Assembly (NCBI GenBank): GCA_036379295.1
Contig: DASVGY010000188.1
Location: 1 to 31,325, forward strand
Reading direction: 5' to 3'
DNA from: Pseudopedobacter sp036379295
GTDB taxonomy: Bacteria > Bacteroidota > Bacteroidia > Sphingobacteriales > Sphingobacteriaceae
DNA length: 31,325 nt
The notes below the pieces were generated by a model. It did not search any database and was not told where the DNA came from. It saw nothing but the letters and a program-made list of their open reading frames with translations. Made by a program: the position numbers and the translations under genes. Of this stretch, positions 1-7,630 are shown in pieces; position 1 is the stretch's first letter, and every line of letters starts with the position of its first letter.

Positions 1-82
1 CCAGCGGGCAAAGGCCAAAAAAGAGCGCAAGGCTCTCGCCACAAAGAAGAAAAGATAACTAAAGCTTTGGTTCCTCCCTTAA
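1..82. repeat. Long repeat block L, copy 1 (left part outside window)
   Basis: These 82 bases are the right-hand part of block L and match 465-546 almost base for base. They include the short GAGC-GCAAG-GCTC hairpin that marks the block. The left part lies outside the window. Confidence 0.85.
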
Positions 83-184
83 CCGTCATTCCGAACGAGG
101 TACGAGGAGGAATCTGTTGGTTTCTCCGGTGAACTGAGGTATTGCAAAAGAACAAACAGATCTCTCCTATCGTCGAGATGACGG
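83..184. repeat. Palindromic repeat P, copy 1
   Basis: A 102-bp element that begins CCGTCATTCC and ends GAGATGACGG. The outer 30-35 bp on each side are imperfect inverted repeats (AGGAATCTGTT on the left, AACAGATCTC on the right), so the element can fold into one long hairpin. The next copy starts 125 bp downstream. Confidence 0.85.
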
Positions 185-207
185 ATTGGAAGACAAACCT
201 CCCCTAA

Positions 208-309
208 CCGTCATTCCGAACGAGGTACGAGGAGGAATCTGTTGGTTTCTTTGGTGAACTGAGGTATTGCAAAAGAACAAACAGATCTCTCCTATCGTCG
301 AGATGACGG
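208..309. repeat. Palindromic repeat P, copy 2
   Basis: Nearly identical to copy 1, with the same CCGTCATT and ATGACGG ends. It abuts block L copy 2 directly, with no spacer, so P and L share a junction here. Confidence 0.85.
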
Positions 310-546
310 CGGCAGCAAAAGCAAGAACCAAAGTACACCGATAAATTCGGCCTTGGCCTTTGCGGCAACGAAAAAACAGAGTAACAGCAGAACCTTTGTA
401 GCAAAGGGCGCAGCCGAGAGTTTTTGTTACTTTTTGCGGAAAAAAGTAAAGGAAAGAAAGGGTTCCAGCGGGCAAAGGCCAAAAAAGAGCGCAAGGCTCT
501 CGCCACAAAGAAGAAAAGATAACTAAAGCTTTGGTTCCTCCCTTAA
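310..546. repeat. Long repeat block L, copy 2 (complete)
   Basis: The only complete copy of L with both flanks visible (about 237 bp). It holds two GC-richer parts, one around 345-415 and one around 465-505 with the GAGC-GCAAG-GCTC hairpin, joined by an A-rich segment. No start codon, conserved frame or family match supports coding. Copy 3 repeats it at offset 593. Confidence 0.85.
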
Positions 547-648
547 CCGTCATTCCGAACGAGGTACGAGGAGGAATCTGTTGGTTTCTCTGGTGAACTG
601 AGGTATTGCAAAAGAACAAACAGATCTCTCCTACCCTCGAGATGACGG
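547..648. repeat. Palindromic repeat P, copy 3
   Basis: 102-bp copy that corresponds to copy 1 at offset 464, with a few substitutions near the right arm (ACCCTCGAG in place of ATCGTCGAG). Confidence 0.85.
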
Positions 649-671
649 ATTGGAAGACAAACCTCCCCTAA

Positions 672-775
672 CCGTCATTCCGAACGAGGGCAACGAGGAG
701 GAATCTGTGAGTTTCTCCGGTGAACTACGGTATTGCAAAAGAACAAACAGATCTCCCCTACCGTCGAGATGACGG
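672..775. repeat. Palindromic repeat P, copy 4
   Basis: 104-bp variant. Relative to copies 1-3 the left arm reads GAGGGCAACGAGG instead of GAGGTACGAGG. Copy 5 shares this change, so copies 4 and 5 form a subtype. Confidence 0.85.
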
Positions 776-798
776 GTTGGAAGCGAACCTCCCCTAAT

Positions 799-902
799 CC
801 GTCATTCCGAACGAGGGCAACGAGGAGGAATCTGTGAGTTTCTCCGGTGAACAGAGGTATTTCAAAAGAACAAACAGATCTCTCCTATCGTCGAGATGAC
901 GG
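799..902. repeat. Palindromic repeat P, copy 5
   Basis: 104-bp copy of the GGGCAACGAGG subtype. It abuts L copy 3 at exactly the same junction as copy 2 abuts L copy 2. Confidence 0.85.
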
Positions 903-1122
903 CGGCAGCAAAAGCAAGAACCAAAGTACCGCGAAAAATTCGGCCTTGGCCTCTGCGGCAACAAAGAACCAGAGTAAAAGCAGAACCTTTGTAGCAAAGG
1001 GCGCAGCCGAGAGTTTTTGTTACTTTTTGCGGAAAAAAGTAAAGGAAAGAAAGGGTTCCAGCGGGCAAAGGCCAAAAAAGAGCGCAAGGCTCTCGCCATA
1101 AAGAAGAGAACTAGAGCTTTGG
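903..1122. repeat. Long repeat block L, copy 3
   Basis: Matches L copy 2 closely up to about 1100. The right end is shortened and diverges before running into a half P element. Confidence 0.8.
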
Positions 1123-1185
1123 TTTCTCTGGTGAACCCGGGTTTGCCAAGAGACAAACAGATCTCTCCTAACGTCGAGATGACGG
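1123..1185. repeat. Right half of a palindromic repeat P (copy 6, truncated)
   Basis: Only the loop and right arm of P remain (AACAGATCTCTCC through GATGACGG). The left arm is missing, which suggests deletion at the L/P junction. Confidence 0.7.
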
Positions 1186-1207
1186 GTTGGAAAACGAACC
1201 TCCCTAA

Positions 1208-1263
1208 GCCGTTCATCACCGCTTACAGATTTCTCTCCGCTGAAAAGCAGTTCCAAATGACGT
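1208..1263. repeat. Degenerate P-like remnant next to pyrF
   Basis: A short piece with P-like ends (CCGTTCATC on the left, AATGACG on the right) and an internal CAGATTTCTC resembling the P arm. It appears to be a decayed, shortened copy at the array boundary. Confidence 0.4.
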
Positions 1264-1272
1264 ATTCAAATC

Positions 1273-2100
1273 CTAAAACCCAATCGCTTTCAACTCCTCG
1301 GCCATTTGCTGTTGAACTTTTAAAGCCTCTGCCCTAGCAGCCTCAGCAAAATCTTCCTCAGATGATGCATAAATTATCGCTCTTGAAGAATTTACCAAAA
1401 GTCCACAGTCCTTGTTCATCCCATACTTACAAACATCTGCCAAAGAACCTCCTTGTGCACCAACTCCCGGCACCAACAAAAAATGGTTAGGTGCAGTTTT
1501 TCTGATCTCTAAAAAAGCTTCTCCCCTAGTGGCGCCAACCACATACATCATATTCTCTTCGCTTGACCATTCTTGCGACTTTTTTAGCACTTTTTCAAAC
1601 AAAAAACCTTCCTCATCTTTACTAAATTGAAAATCTTTAGCGCCTTCATTTGATGTTAAGGCCAATAAAATCACCCATTTACCCTGGTAGTTTAAAAATG
1701 GTGAAACAGAATCTTTTCCCATATAAGGCGCAACCGTTACCGAGTCAAAGCTCATTCCAGAACTTTCGTGGTTAAAAAACGCATCTGCGTACATGGCCGA
1801 GGTGTTTCCGATATCGCCACGCTTTGCATCGGCAATTGTAAAAATACTCTTTGGTAAATAATCCACAGTTTTAATTAAAGATTGCCAACCGGCCAAGCCT
1901 CTGCACTCATAAAAAGCGGTATTTATTTTATACGAAACACACAAGTCTTTGGTAGCATCAACAATTTTTTTATTGAATTCAAACACCGGATCTTCCTCAT
2001 TTAAAAGATGTTTCGGTATTTTATTAATATCGCTATCTAGCCCAATAGTTAAAAAAGACTGTTTAATTTTTATCTGTTCAATCAGTTGCTGACGGGTCAT
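1273..2100 (-). CDS. pyrF: Orotidine 5'-phosphate decarboxylase (type 2 family)
   Basis: Decarboxylates OMP to UMP, the last step of de novo pyrimidine synthesis, in the cytoplasm. The 275-residue protein has the signature DAKRGDIGNTS (D91, K93 and D96 are the catalytic Asp-Lys-Asp residues), an N-terminal FLTIGLDSD strand, and a C-terminal PGVGAQGG phosphate-binding loop. Length and motifs fit the longer, type 2 PyrF proteins common in Bacteroidota. An open frame continues upstream to 2178, but those 26 residues (rich in Phe, Lys and Gln) do not look like the family. The ATG at 2098-2100 gives the usual MTRQQLIEQI start. The gene is monocistronic and divergent from rho, and it ends at the repeat array. 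Confidence 0.95.
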   Translation of the reverse strand: MTRQQLIEQIKIKQSFLTIGLDSDINKIPKHLLNEEDPVFEFNKKIVDATKDLCVSYKINTAFYECRGLAGWQSLIKTVDYLPKSIFTIADAKRGDIGNTSAMYADAFFNHESSGMSFDSVTVAPYMGKDSVSPFLNYQGKWVILLALTSNEGAKDFQFSKDEEGFLFEKVLKKSQEWSSEENMMYVVGATRGEAFLEIRKTAPNHFLLVPGVGAQGGSLADVCKYGMNKDCGLLVNSSRAIIYASSEEDFAEAARAEALKVQQQMAEELKAIGF

Positions 2101-2322
2101 TGTATAAGATTTGCTGCTAAATTGACAATTTTTATAAGGAACTTGAAAAAAAAATAGATAAAGTTTCTGTAATTGCAAATTAATATATATTATTGCAGCA
2201 GAATCTCAATTTATCCTTTGTCTACGGATTAAGTAATACAGATAAAAATCATAAGAAGTTTAAATGTCTCGCCTAATTTCTAGGATAAATCAAATTTAAT
2301 CCCTTGATAATAATTCATATTA

Positions 2323-3882
2323 ATGTTTAATACAAACGAATTGAACGACAAGCTTGTTTCTGAGCTTCGTGAAATGGCAAAAAGTTTCGGTGTAGAAAAT
2401 ACCGATGCATTACGCAAAGCTGATTTAATAGCTAAAATTAAAGAACAACAGGATTTAATAGAAGCAGCAAGAAACTCGGGTGCAGTGGCCGAAGATTTAA
2501 GCGTTGCCGAAAAGCCAAAAAAACGGGCCAGAACCATTAAAACCGTGGTGGCCGAAGAAAAATTAAGTCCAACGCCCAAGGCTGATGTTTCGTTATTCGA
2601 CAATCATGAGCCTGATAGTGCAAAGCCCGTTACAAAAAAGGTGAAAGAAGCGCCACAGCAACAAGAAGAAAACTCAGCGACAGATGTGGTAGAAGGCAAG
2701 TCTGAGCCTAAACAAATTAGACCTGATAAAAACGGAAAGCAAAGAAATCAAGATAGTGCTTTTGATTTTGATAACGTAATAATCAACGAAGGTGTTTTAG
2801 AAATTATGCCTGATGGTTACGGTTTCTTACGCTCATCTGATTACAACTACCTAACTTCGCCAGATGATATTTACGTATCGCAATCACAAATAAAACTGTT
2901 CGGTTTAAAAACTGGCGATACGGTTAGAGGAAGCATCAGGCCACCAAAAGAAGGCGAAAAATATTTCCCTTTGGTACGGGTTGAATCCATCAACGGCAGA
3001 GTTCCGCTAGAAGTGAGAGACCGTGTACCCTTTGATTACCTCACTCCGCTTTTCCCTACAGAAAGGTTAAATTTATTTATGAAACCGAGTGACCACTCTA
3101 CGCGGATCATGGATTTATTTACGCCAATTGGAAAAGGCCAGCGTGGCTTAATTGTTGCCCAGCCAAAAACGGGTAAAACTAACTTGTTAAAAGAAGTTGC
3201 AAACGCAATTGCTGCCAACCATCCAGAGGTTTATTTAATTATTTTATTGATTGATGAACGTCCGGAAGAGGTTACAGATATGGCCAGAAGTGTAAGAGCA
3301 GAGGTTGTTTCATCTACTTTTGATGAGCCGGCAGAACGCCACGTAAAAATTGCCAATATCGTTTTAGAGAAAGCAAAACGTATGGTAGAATGTGGGCATG
3401 ACGTGGTGATTCTTTTAGACTCGATTACCCGTTTAGCAAGAGCTTATAACACGGTTGCGCCAGCATCGGGCAAAATACTTTCTGGCGGTGTGGATGCCAA
3501 CGCATTGCACAAACCAAAACGTTTCTTTGGTGCAGCCCGTAATATTGAAGATGGTGGTTCATTAACAATTTTAGCCACTGCGTTAACAGATACGGGTTCT
3601 AAAATGGACGAAGTAATCTTCGAAGAATTTAAAGGAACTGGTAACATGGAATTACAATTAGACAGAAAATTATCTAACAAACGTATTTTCCCTGCTATTG
3701 ATTTAACGGCTTCAAGCACAAGAAGAGATGACTTGTTGTTAGATAAAGAAACCCTACAAAGACTGTGGATTTTAAGAAACCATTTAGCAGACATGAACCC
3801 ACAAGAAGCTATGGAGTTTTTGTTAACCCAAATTAGAGGCACAAAATCTAACGAAGAGTTTCTAGTTTCGATGAATAGCTAA
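2323..3882 (+). CDS. rho: Transcription termination factor Rho
   Basis: Hexameric RNA-dependent ATPase/translocase that ends transcription of untranslated RNA. Domain order in 519 residues: SAP-like Rho N-domain at 1-48; a charged low-complexity insertion (about 55-148) rich in Lys, Glu, Pro and Gln; a cold-shock-like RNA-binding domain at about 155-225 with GYGFLR; and the ATPase. The ATPase has Walker A near 279-288 (AQPKTGKTNL), RPEEVTDM near 313-320, Walker B VVILLDSITR at 361-370 and the GAARN region near 403-407. E. coli Rho has about 419 residues; the insertion explains the difference. The upstream gap to pyrF is 222 bp and may hold a regulatory leader, but I could not find a clean TAnnTTTG promoter on this strand. 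Confidence 0.97.
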   Translation: MFNTNELNDKLVSELREMAKSFGVENTDALRKADLIAKIKEQQDLIEAARNSGAVAEDLSVAEKPKKRARTIKTVVAEEKLSPTPKADVSLFDNHEPDSAKPVTKKVKEAPQQQEENSATDVVEGKSEPKQIRPDKNGKQRNQDSAFDFDNVIINEGVLEIMPDGYGFLRSSDYNYLTSPDDIYVSQSQIKLFGLKTGDTVRGSIRPPKEGEKYFPLVRVESINGRVPLEVRDRVPFDYLTPLFPTERLNLFMKPSDHSTRIMDLFTPIGKGQRGLIVAQPKTGKTNLLKEVANAIAANHPEVYLIILLIDERPEEVTDMARSVRAEVVSSTFDEPAERHVKIANIVLEKAKRMVECGHDVVILLDSITRLARAYNTVAPASGKILSGGVDANALHKPKRFFGAARNIEDGGSLTILATALTDTGSKMDEVIFEEFKGTGNMELQLDRKLSNKRIFPAIDLTASSTRRDDLLLDKETLQRLWILRNHLADMNPQEAMEFLLTQIRGTKSNEEFLVSMNS

Positions 3883-4136
3883 GTATTTGATTAAGGATGA
3901 AAAGACCTAAGAACAAAGACAGTTTGTAATCTTTGCTCCTTGTTCTTTTCGTCTTTGTTCCTAATAAAGAATTAAGTATTTGGTTAAGAATGAAAAGACC
4001 TAAGAACAAAGACAGTTTGTAATCTTTGCTCCTTGTTCTTTTCATCTTTGTTCCACGTTAAATAAAAGTTAAAGATTAACGACTAAAGGCAGTTTTTTCC
4101 TTACTCCTTTCATCTTTGTTCTTTGCTCCTAAAATA
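3881..4136. repeat. Tandem 93-bp hairpin repeat downstream of rho
   Basis: Two near-identical units begin at 3881 and 3974 (period 93 bp). A third, degenerate piece follows at about 4060-4136. Each unit has an inverted pair, GAACAAAGAC on the left and GTCTTTGTTC on the right, separated by about 35 bp, so the RNA could form a hairpin on either strand. The region fills the whole gap between rho and pssA. There is no long T-run, so it is not a classical intrinsic terminator. A 65-residue frame on the minus strand is an artefact of the repeat. Confidence 0.85.
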
Positions 4137-4138
4137 AA

Positions 4139-4810
4139 ATGATAAAAAAACATATTCCAAATGCCTTAACCTGCGCAAACCTGTTATCTGGATGTGTTGG
4201 AAGCATTTACGCATTTAACGGCGACCTTAAAACAGTTGCCTTTTTTGTGCTGATATCTGGTGTATTTGATTTTTTTGACGGCTTTGCGGCCAGGCTGCTC
4301 AACGTAAAATCCAACATTGGTAAAGAGTTAGATTCACTTGCAGATGTGGTAAGTTTTGGTTTTTTACCCGGAATTATTATTTACAAGCTACTGTTGTTTT
4401 CTGGCTTAGGTTGGATTTCTTACGCTGGCTTTTTAGTCACCGTTTTCTCTGCTTTACGGCTTGCAAAATTTAATATCGACACTCGCCAAACGGAAGACTT
4501 TATTGGGTTAAATACACCAATGAACACTTTTTTAATCATATCATTACCCTACCTGGCCGACGATTTTTTATTTATCACAAACCCGTATTTTTTGGTGGCG
4601 CTAATTGCAGTAGTTTGTTATCTGCTGGTTAGCGAGCTTAGGTTGTTTTCAATGAAGCTTAACAGTTTAAAATGGCAACCAAATCAGTATAAGTTTATTT
4701 TTTTAATAGTTTCCGTTTTATTGATTCCCTTCCTCAAATTTGCGGCAATTCCCTTAATCCTGATTTTGTACATCATATTATCACAACTTCACTTCAAATA
4801 CAAAACTTAA
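4139..4810 (+). CDS. pssA: CDP-diacylglycerol-serine O-phosphatidyltransferase
   Basis: Joins serine to CDP-diacylglycerol to make phosphatidylserine, the precursor of phosphatidylethanolamine, at the inner membrane. The complete CDP-alcohol phosphotransferase signature D-x2-DG-x2-AR-x8-G-x3-D-x3-D is present, at D44, D47, G48, A51, R52, G61, D65 and D69. Hydrophobic segments fill the rest of the 223 residues, as expected for about six to eight membrane helices. The N-terminus IPNALTCANLLSGC is typical of the PssA branch rather than PgsA. The gene stands alone, between the post-rho repeat and the convergent Hpt gene 5 bp away. Confidence 0.92.
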   Translation: MIKKHIPNALTCANLLSGCVGSIYAFNGDLKTVAFFVLISGVFDFFDGFAARLLNVKSNIGKELDSLADVVSFGFLPGIIIYKLLLFSGLGWISYAGFLVTVFSALRLAKFNIDTRQTEDFIGLNTPMNTFLIISLPYLADDFLFITNPYFLVALIAVVCYLLVSELRLFSMKLNSLKWQPNQYKFIFLIVSVLLIPFLKFAAIPLILILYIILSQLHFKYKT

Positions 4811-4815
4811 ATCCC

Positions 4816-5187
4816 TTAGCCGTTTGCTAAAAGTTCATCCTTTTTAGCTTCCAGACCAGAAAAAAGCAAATTAAAATCGTTTTTAAGGTTGTTAAAATCA
4901 GTGGAAATGCCTTCGTAATCTTGTTTCTCTCTGGCTCTTGCTTCTATACTTGCCATTTTTTCTTTTGCTTCGTTTGCACCCATAAAGGCTAATGTTGGTT
5001 TAATTTTATGCGCCATTTCAGCAATTTTAGGCCAATCTTTCTGCGCCACAGCATCACTTAAAACGCACACGTAATCTGGTGTTTGATTTAAAAAAATATC
5101 AATCATTTCCACCATAAAATCTACGTTATCACTCGCCACCTCTTTTAAATACGAAAGGTCAATTAAAAGGCTTTTGTTATTTTCCAT
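4816..5187 (-). CDS. Hpt-domain phosphotransfer protein
   Basis: A 123-residue single-domain histidine phosphotransfer protein, cytoplasmic and mostly helical. The phosphoacceptor is H60 in the HKIKPTLAFMG motif, matching the Hpt consensus HxLKGxSxxxGA with Pro in place of the usual Gly/Ser. No kinase or receiver domain is encoded nearby, so it is an orphan that would relay phosphate between proteins encoded elsewhere. It sits 2 bp downstream of folK on the same strand and is probably co-transcribed; that link looks like economy of transcription rather than shared function. The C-terminal 30 residues are charged and predicted helical. Confidence 0.85.
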   Translation of the reverse strand: MENNKSLLIDLSYLKEVASDNVDFMVEMIDIFLNQTPDYVCVLSDAVAQKDWPKIAEMAHKIKPTLAFMGANEAKEKMASIEARAREKQDYEGISTDFNNLKNDFNLLFSGLEAKKDELLANG

Positions 5188-5189
5188 CT

Positions 5190-5684
5190 TTATTTAGCTT
5201 GCTTTTGAACATATTTTACGTTCAAATTGTCTTTGCACATTAATAGTAATTGCTTTATAGTTTTGTTAAAAATTGGGTGCACAAACCCGGGGGCAATCTC
5301 TTCCATGGGGATCAGTACAAATTTGCGTTCATGCATCAGTGCGTGAGGAATAATTAACCGCTCAGATTCTATTACCTCATCGTTAAAAAACAAAATATCT
5401 AAATCCATGGTTCTTGCACCCCATGTCTCTTTACGTATTCTGCCCAAGTCGGTTTCAATTTTCTGTATTTTGTTTAACACCTCTATAGCCGAAAAACTTG
5501 TTGATACCCGCACCACCATGTTTAAAAAATTTGCTTGTTCACTTTTACCCCATGGCGCTGTTTCGTACATAGATGATACTTTTGTCAACGAACCAACGCT
5601 TTGTTCAATTAAAGCTAAGGCTTTTTCAATATTTTTAACTCGGTTGCCTAAATTTCCTCCTAAAGCCAAAAACACCTGGTTCAT
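5190..5684 (-). CDS. folK: 2-amino-4-hydroxy-6-hydroxymethyldihydropteridine pyrophosphokinase
   Basis: Transfers pyrophosphate from ATP to 6-hydroxymethyl-7,8-dihydropterin in folate synthesis. The 164-residue protein shows the family motifs LALGGNLGNR at 6-15, SSMYETAPWG at 38-46, and WGARTMDLDILFF at 88-100, in which D94 and D96 bind magnesium. IPHALMHERKFVLIPMEEIAP is the conserved C-terminal substrate region. Length is normal. The ATG at 5682-5684 places the GGN motif at the usual distance from the N-terminus. It is divergent from sppA, which starts 79 bp away, and leads a two-gene unit with the Hpt gene. Confidence 0.95.
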   Translation of the reverse strand: MNQVFLALGGNLGNRVKNIEKALALIEQSVGSLTKVSSMYETAPWGKSEQANFLNMVVRVSTSFSAIEVLNKIQKIETDLGRIRKETWGARTMDLDILFFNDEVIESERLIIPHALMHERKFVLIPMEEIAPGFVHPIFNKTIKQLLLMCKDNLNVKYVQKQAK

Positions 5685-5698
5685 AAATGTTGTAACAA

Positions 5699-5731
5699 TT
5701 GCACTGATTGCCTATCTTAAATTTATATTTG
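5699..5731 (+). promoter_or_regulatory. Predicted housekeeping promoter of sppA
   Basis: TATATTTG at 5724-5731 matches the Bacteroidota -7 box TAnnTTTG exactly. TTG at 5699-5701 lies 22 bp upstream as a -33 box. The start site would fall near 5737, leaving a leader of about 26 nt before the sppA ATG. Prediction only. Confidence 0.5.
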
Positions 5732-5763
5732 CAAAATAGCATTTTTAAAATCAAAATATTAAA

Positions 5764-7524
5764 ATGAAACAATTCTTCAAATTTGTTTTTGCATCGATGG
5801 TTGGCTTTCTAATATCATCGCTTGTAATTATTTTCATTCTTGTAGCCAGTATAGCAGTTATAGTTGGCGGGGCAAAAGATAATGTCGAAGTAAAAGACAA
5901 TACTTTGCTGCACATCAACCTAAATTTACCTATTACGGAACGAAGCAGTTCGAGCCCGTTAGATGATTTAAATTTTGGGCCAATTAACGGAGATAAAAAA
6001 TTAGGGCTTAACGATATTTTAGCTAGCATTAAAGCAGCGAAAGAAGATAGCAAAATTAAAGGTATTTATTTAGATGTAAGCTACCTGATGACGGGTTATG
6101 CAACTATCGAAGAAATTAGAAACGCTTTGCTTGATTTTAAAAAGTCGGGCAAATTTGTAATTGCTTACAGCGAGGTTTACACACAGGGTGCGTACTATTT
6201 GGCATCAGCCGCAACAAAAGTTTATTTAAATCCACAAGGTATATTAGAACTAAAAGGCCTAAGTTCTGAAATTATGTTTTTTAAAGGCGCTTTAGATAAG
6301 CTTGATATTGAAGCTCAAATTATTAAAGTTGGCACCTTTAAAAGTGCGGTTGAGCCATTTATTTTAGATAAAATGAGCGATGCAAACCGTTTACAAACCA
6401 CCGCCTTACTGGGTTCGCTTTACAACCATTTAACTGCAGAAATTGCTAAAAGCCGAAAACTATCTCAAGATTCGATAAAAGCGATTGCGAACGGTTTAAA
6501 ATCTCGCTCCCCTCAAGATGCCCTAACTTATAAATTGGTAGATGGCTTAAAGTATAAAGACCAACTTTTGGAAGAATTAAAAGAAAAAACGGGCACAGAA
6601 AAGGATAAAAACCTAGCAACAGTAAGCGTAAGTGATTATGTTAAAACTATCGATAAAACTAACACTGCAAAGGATAGAATAGCGGTAGTTTACGCAAACG
6701 GCGATATTAACGGCGGTGAGGGTGATGAAAATTCTATCGGTTCTGAAGGGATTTCAAGAGCTTTAAGGAAAGCAAGATTAGACAAAAAGGTGAAGGCCGT
6801 GGTATTAAGAGTTAACAGCCCTGGCGGAAGCGCATTAGCTTCTGATGTTATCTGGAGAGAAGTGCTGTTAACCAAAAAAGTAAAACCAATTGTAGTTTCA
6901 ATGGGCGATTATGCCGCATCTGGCGGTTACTACATTTCTTGCGCTGCCAATGAAATTTTTGCAGAACCAACCACAATAACCGGCTCTATTGGTGTTTTTG
7001 CGATTATTCCAAACATGAAAGGTTTTTTTAACAATAAGTTAGGAGTTACTTTTGATGGCGTAAAAACCGGGCAATTTGCTGATTTAGGGAATGTAAGCCG
7101 CCCTTTAAACGACTCTGAAAAACTAATTCTTCAGAACGAAGTCAACAGAACCTACAACGACTTTACTAAAAGGGTTGCCGAAGGCAGAAAGTTATCACAA
7201 ACTTACGTTGACAGCATTGGTCAGGGTCGTGTGTGGACTGGCGAGCAAGCAATTGCCCTAAAGTTGGTTGATAAAATTGGCCATTTAGATGATGCTATTG
7301 CCGCCGCCGCAAAAAAAGCCAACACAAAAGATTATAAACTAGTTAATTATCCAGAAATTAAAGACGGGCTTATGGGCTTATTGAGCAACTCTGATGATAA
7401 GATAAAAGCCTATTTTGTAAAAGAAGAATTAGGCAAAAGCTATCAATATTATCAGAAAATTAAAGAGGTAAGTGAAATGACTGGCTTACAAGCCAAGCTT
7501 CCATACGTGTTTAATTTTCAATAA
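5764..7524 (+). CDS. sppA: Signal peptide peptidase SppA, 67-kDa type
   Basis: Membrane-anchored serine protease that degrades cleaved signal peptides; it acts at the periplasmic face. The 586-residue protein has one N-terminal membrane helix (about 12-36) and two tandem S49 domains, as in E. coli SppA. The Ser-Lys dyad is visible: K152 in SAATKVYLNPQG of the first domain and S386 in GDYAASGGYYIS of the second. NSPGGSALASD near 352-362 and TTITGSIGVFA near 402-412 are the conserved oxyanion and strand motifs. It starts 79 bp from divergent folK and ends before a bidirectional terminator shared with the convergent protease gene. Confidence 0.95.
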   Translation: MKQFFKFVFASMVGFLISSLVIIFILVASIAVIVGGAKDNVEVKDNTLLHINLNLPITERSSSSPLDDLNFGPINGDKKLGLNDILASIKAAKEDSKIKGIYLDVSYLMTGYATIEEIRNALLDFKKSGKFVIAYSEVYTQGAYYLASAATKVYLNPQGILELKGLSSEIMFFKGALDKLDIEAQIIKVGTFKSAVEPFILDKMSDANRLQTTALLGSLYNHLTAEIAKSRKLSQDSIKAIANGLKSRSPQDALTYKLVDGLKYKDQLLEELKEKTGTEKDKNLATVSVSDYVKTIDKTNTAKDRIAVVYANGDINGGEGDENSIGSEGISRALRKARLDKKVKAVVLRVNSPGGSALASDVIWREVLLTKKVKPIVVSMGDYAASGGYYISCAANEIFAEPTTITGSIGVFAIIPNMKGFFNNKLGVTFDGVKTGQFADLGNVSRPLNDSEKLILQNEVNRTYNDFTKRVAEGRKLSQTYVDSIGQGRVWTGEQAIALKLVDKIGHLDDAIAAAAKKANTKDYKLVNYPEIKDGLMGLLSNSDDKIKAYFVKEELGKSYQYYQKIKEVSEMTGLQAKLPYVFNFQ

Positions 7525-7580
7525 ACAACGAAAAAAAGCAAGCATCGAGCGATTTAACCTTATATAGTTACAGTAAGTAC

Positions 7581-7617
7581 AAAAAAAAAGTCCCGTAAAT
7601 TCGGGACTTCTTTTTTG
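7581..7617. terminator. Bidirectional intrinsic terminator between sppA and the protease gene
   Basis: A perfect 6-bp stem GTCCCG/CGGGAC (7590-7607, loop TAAATT) has nine A on the left and a T-rich tract on the right, so it can end transcription from both sides. It lies 24 bp past the protease stop and about 65 bp past the sppA stop. Confidence 0.85.
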
Positions 7618-7630
7618 ATTTTAAGCTTCG

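Larger units (their letters stand above)
1..1265. repeat. Gene-free mosaic of two interleaved repeat families (L and P)
   Basis: This 1.26-kb stretch has no convincing gene. It is built from a long block L (about 220-237 bp) and a palindromic block P (about 102-104 bp) in the order L(partial)-P-P-L-P-P-P-L-P(partial)-P(remnant). Bases 1-205 recur at 465-669 (offset 464), and 310-503 recur at 903-1096 (offset 593). Copies within each family are nearly identical, so duplication or gene conversion is recent or ongoing. P copies are separated by about 23-bp spacers. The array stops about 10 bp short of the pyrF stop codon. Open frames crossing it on both strands simply follow the repeat and differ between copies. 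The left edge is cut by the window, so the full array is probably longer. Confidence 0.9.

Noticed and set aside
1..1265. Possible CRISPR array
   Set aside because: P units are about 102 bp, themselves palindromic, with conserved rather than unique 23-bp spacers, and no cas gene is present.
167..1337. Several open frames on both strands across the repeat array (for example 150 and 141 residues on the minus strand)
   Set aside because: They follow the repeat units, share the same residues in different frames, have no family features, and change with copy number. They are by-products of the repeats.
2291..2298. TAAATTTG on the minus strand as pyrF promoter
   Set aside because: It would give a leader of about 190 nt and has no -33 box.
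3848..4045. 65-residue minus-strand frame with an internal duplicated peptide
   Set aside because: The peptide duplication simply mirrors the 93-bp tandem repeat after rho; no start signal or family supports it.
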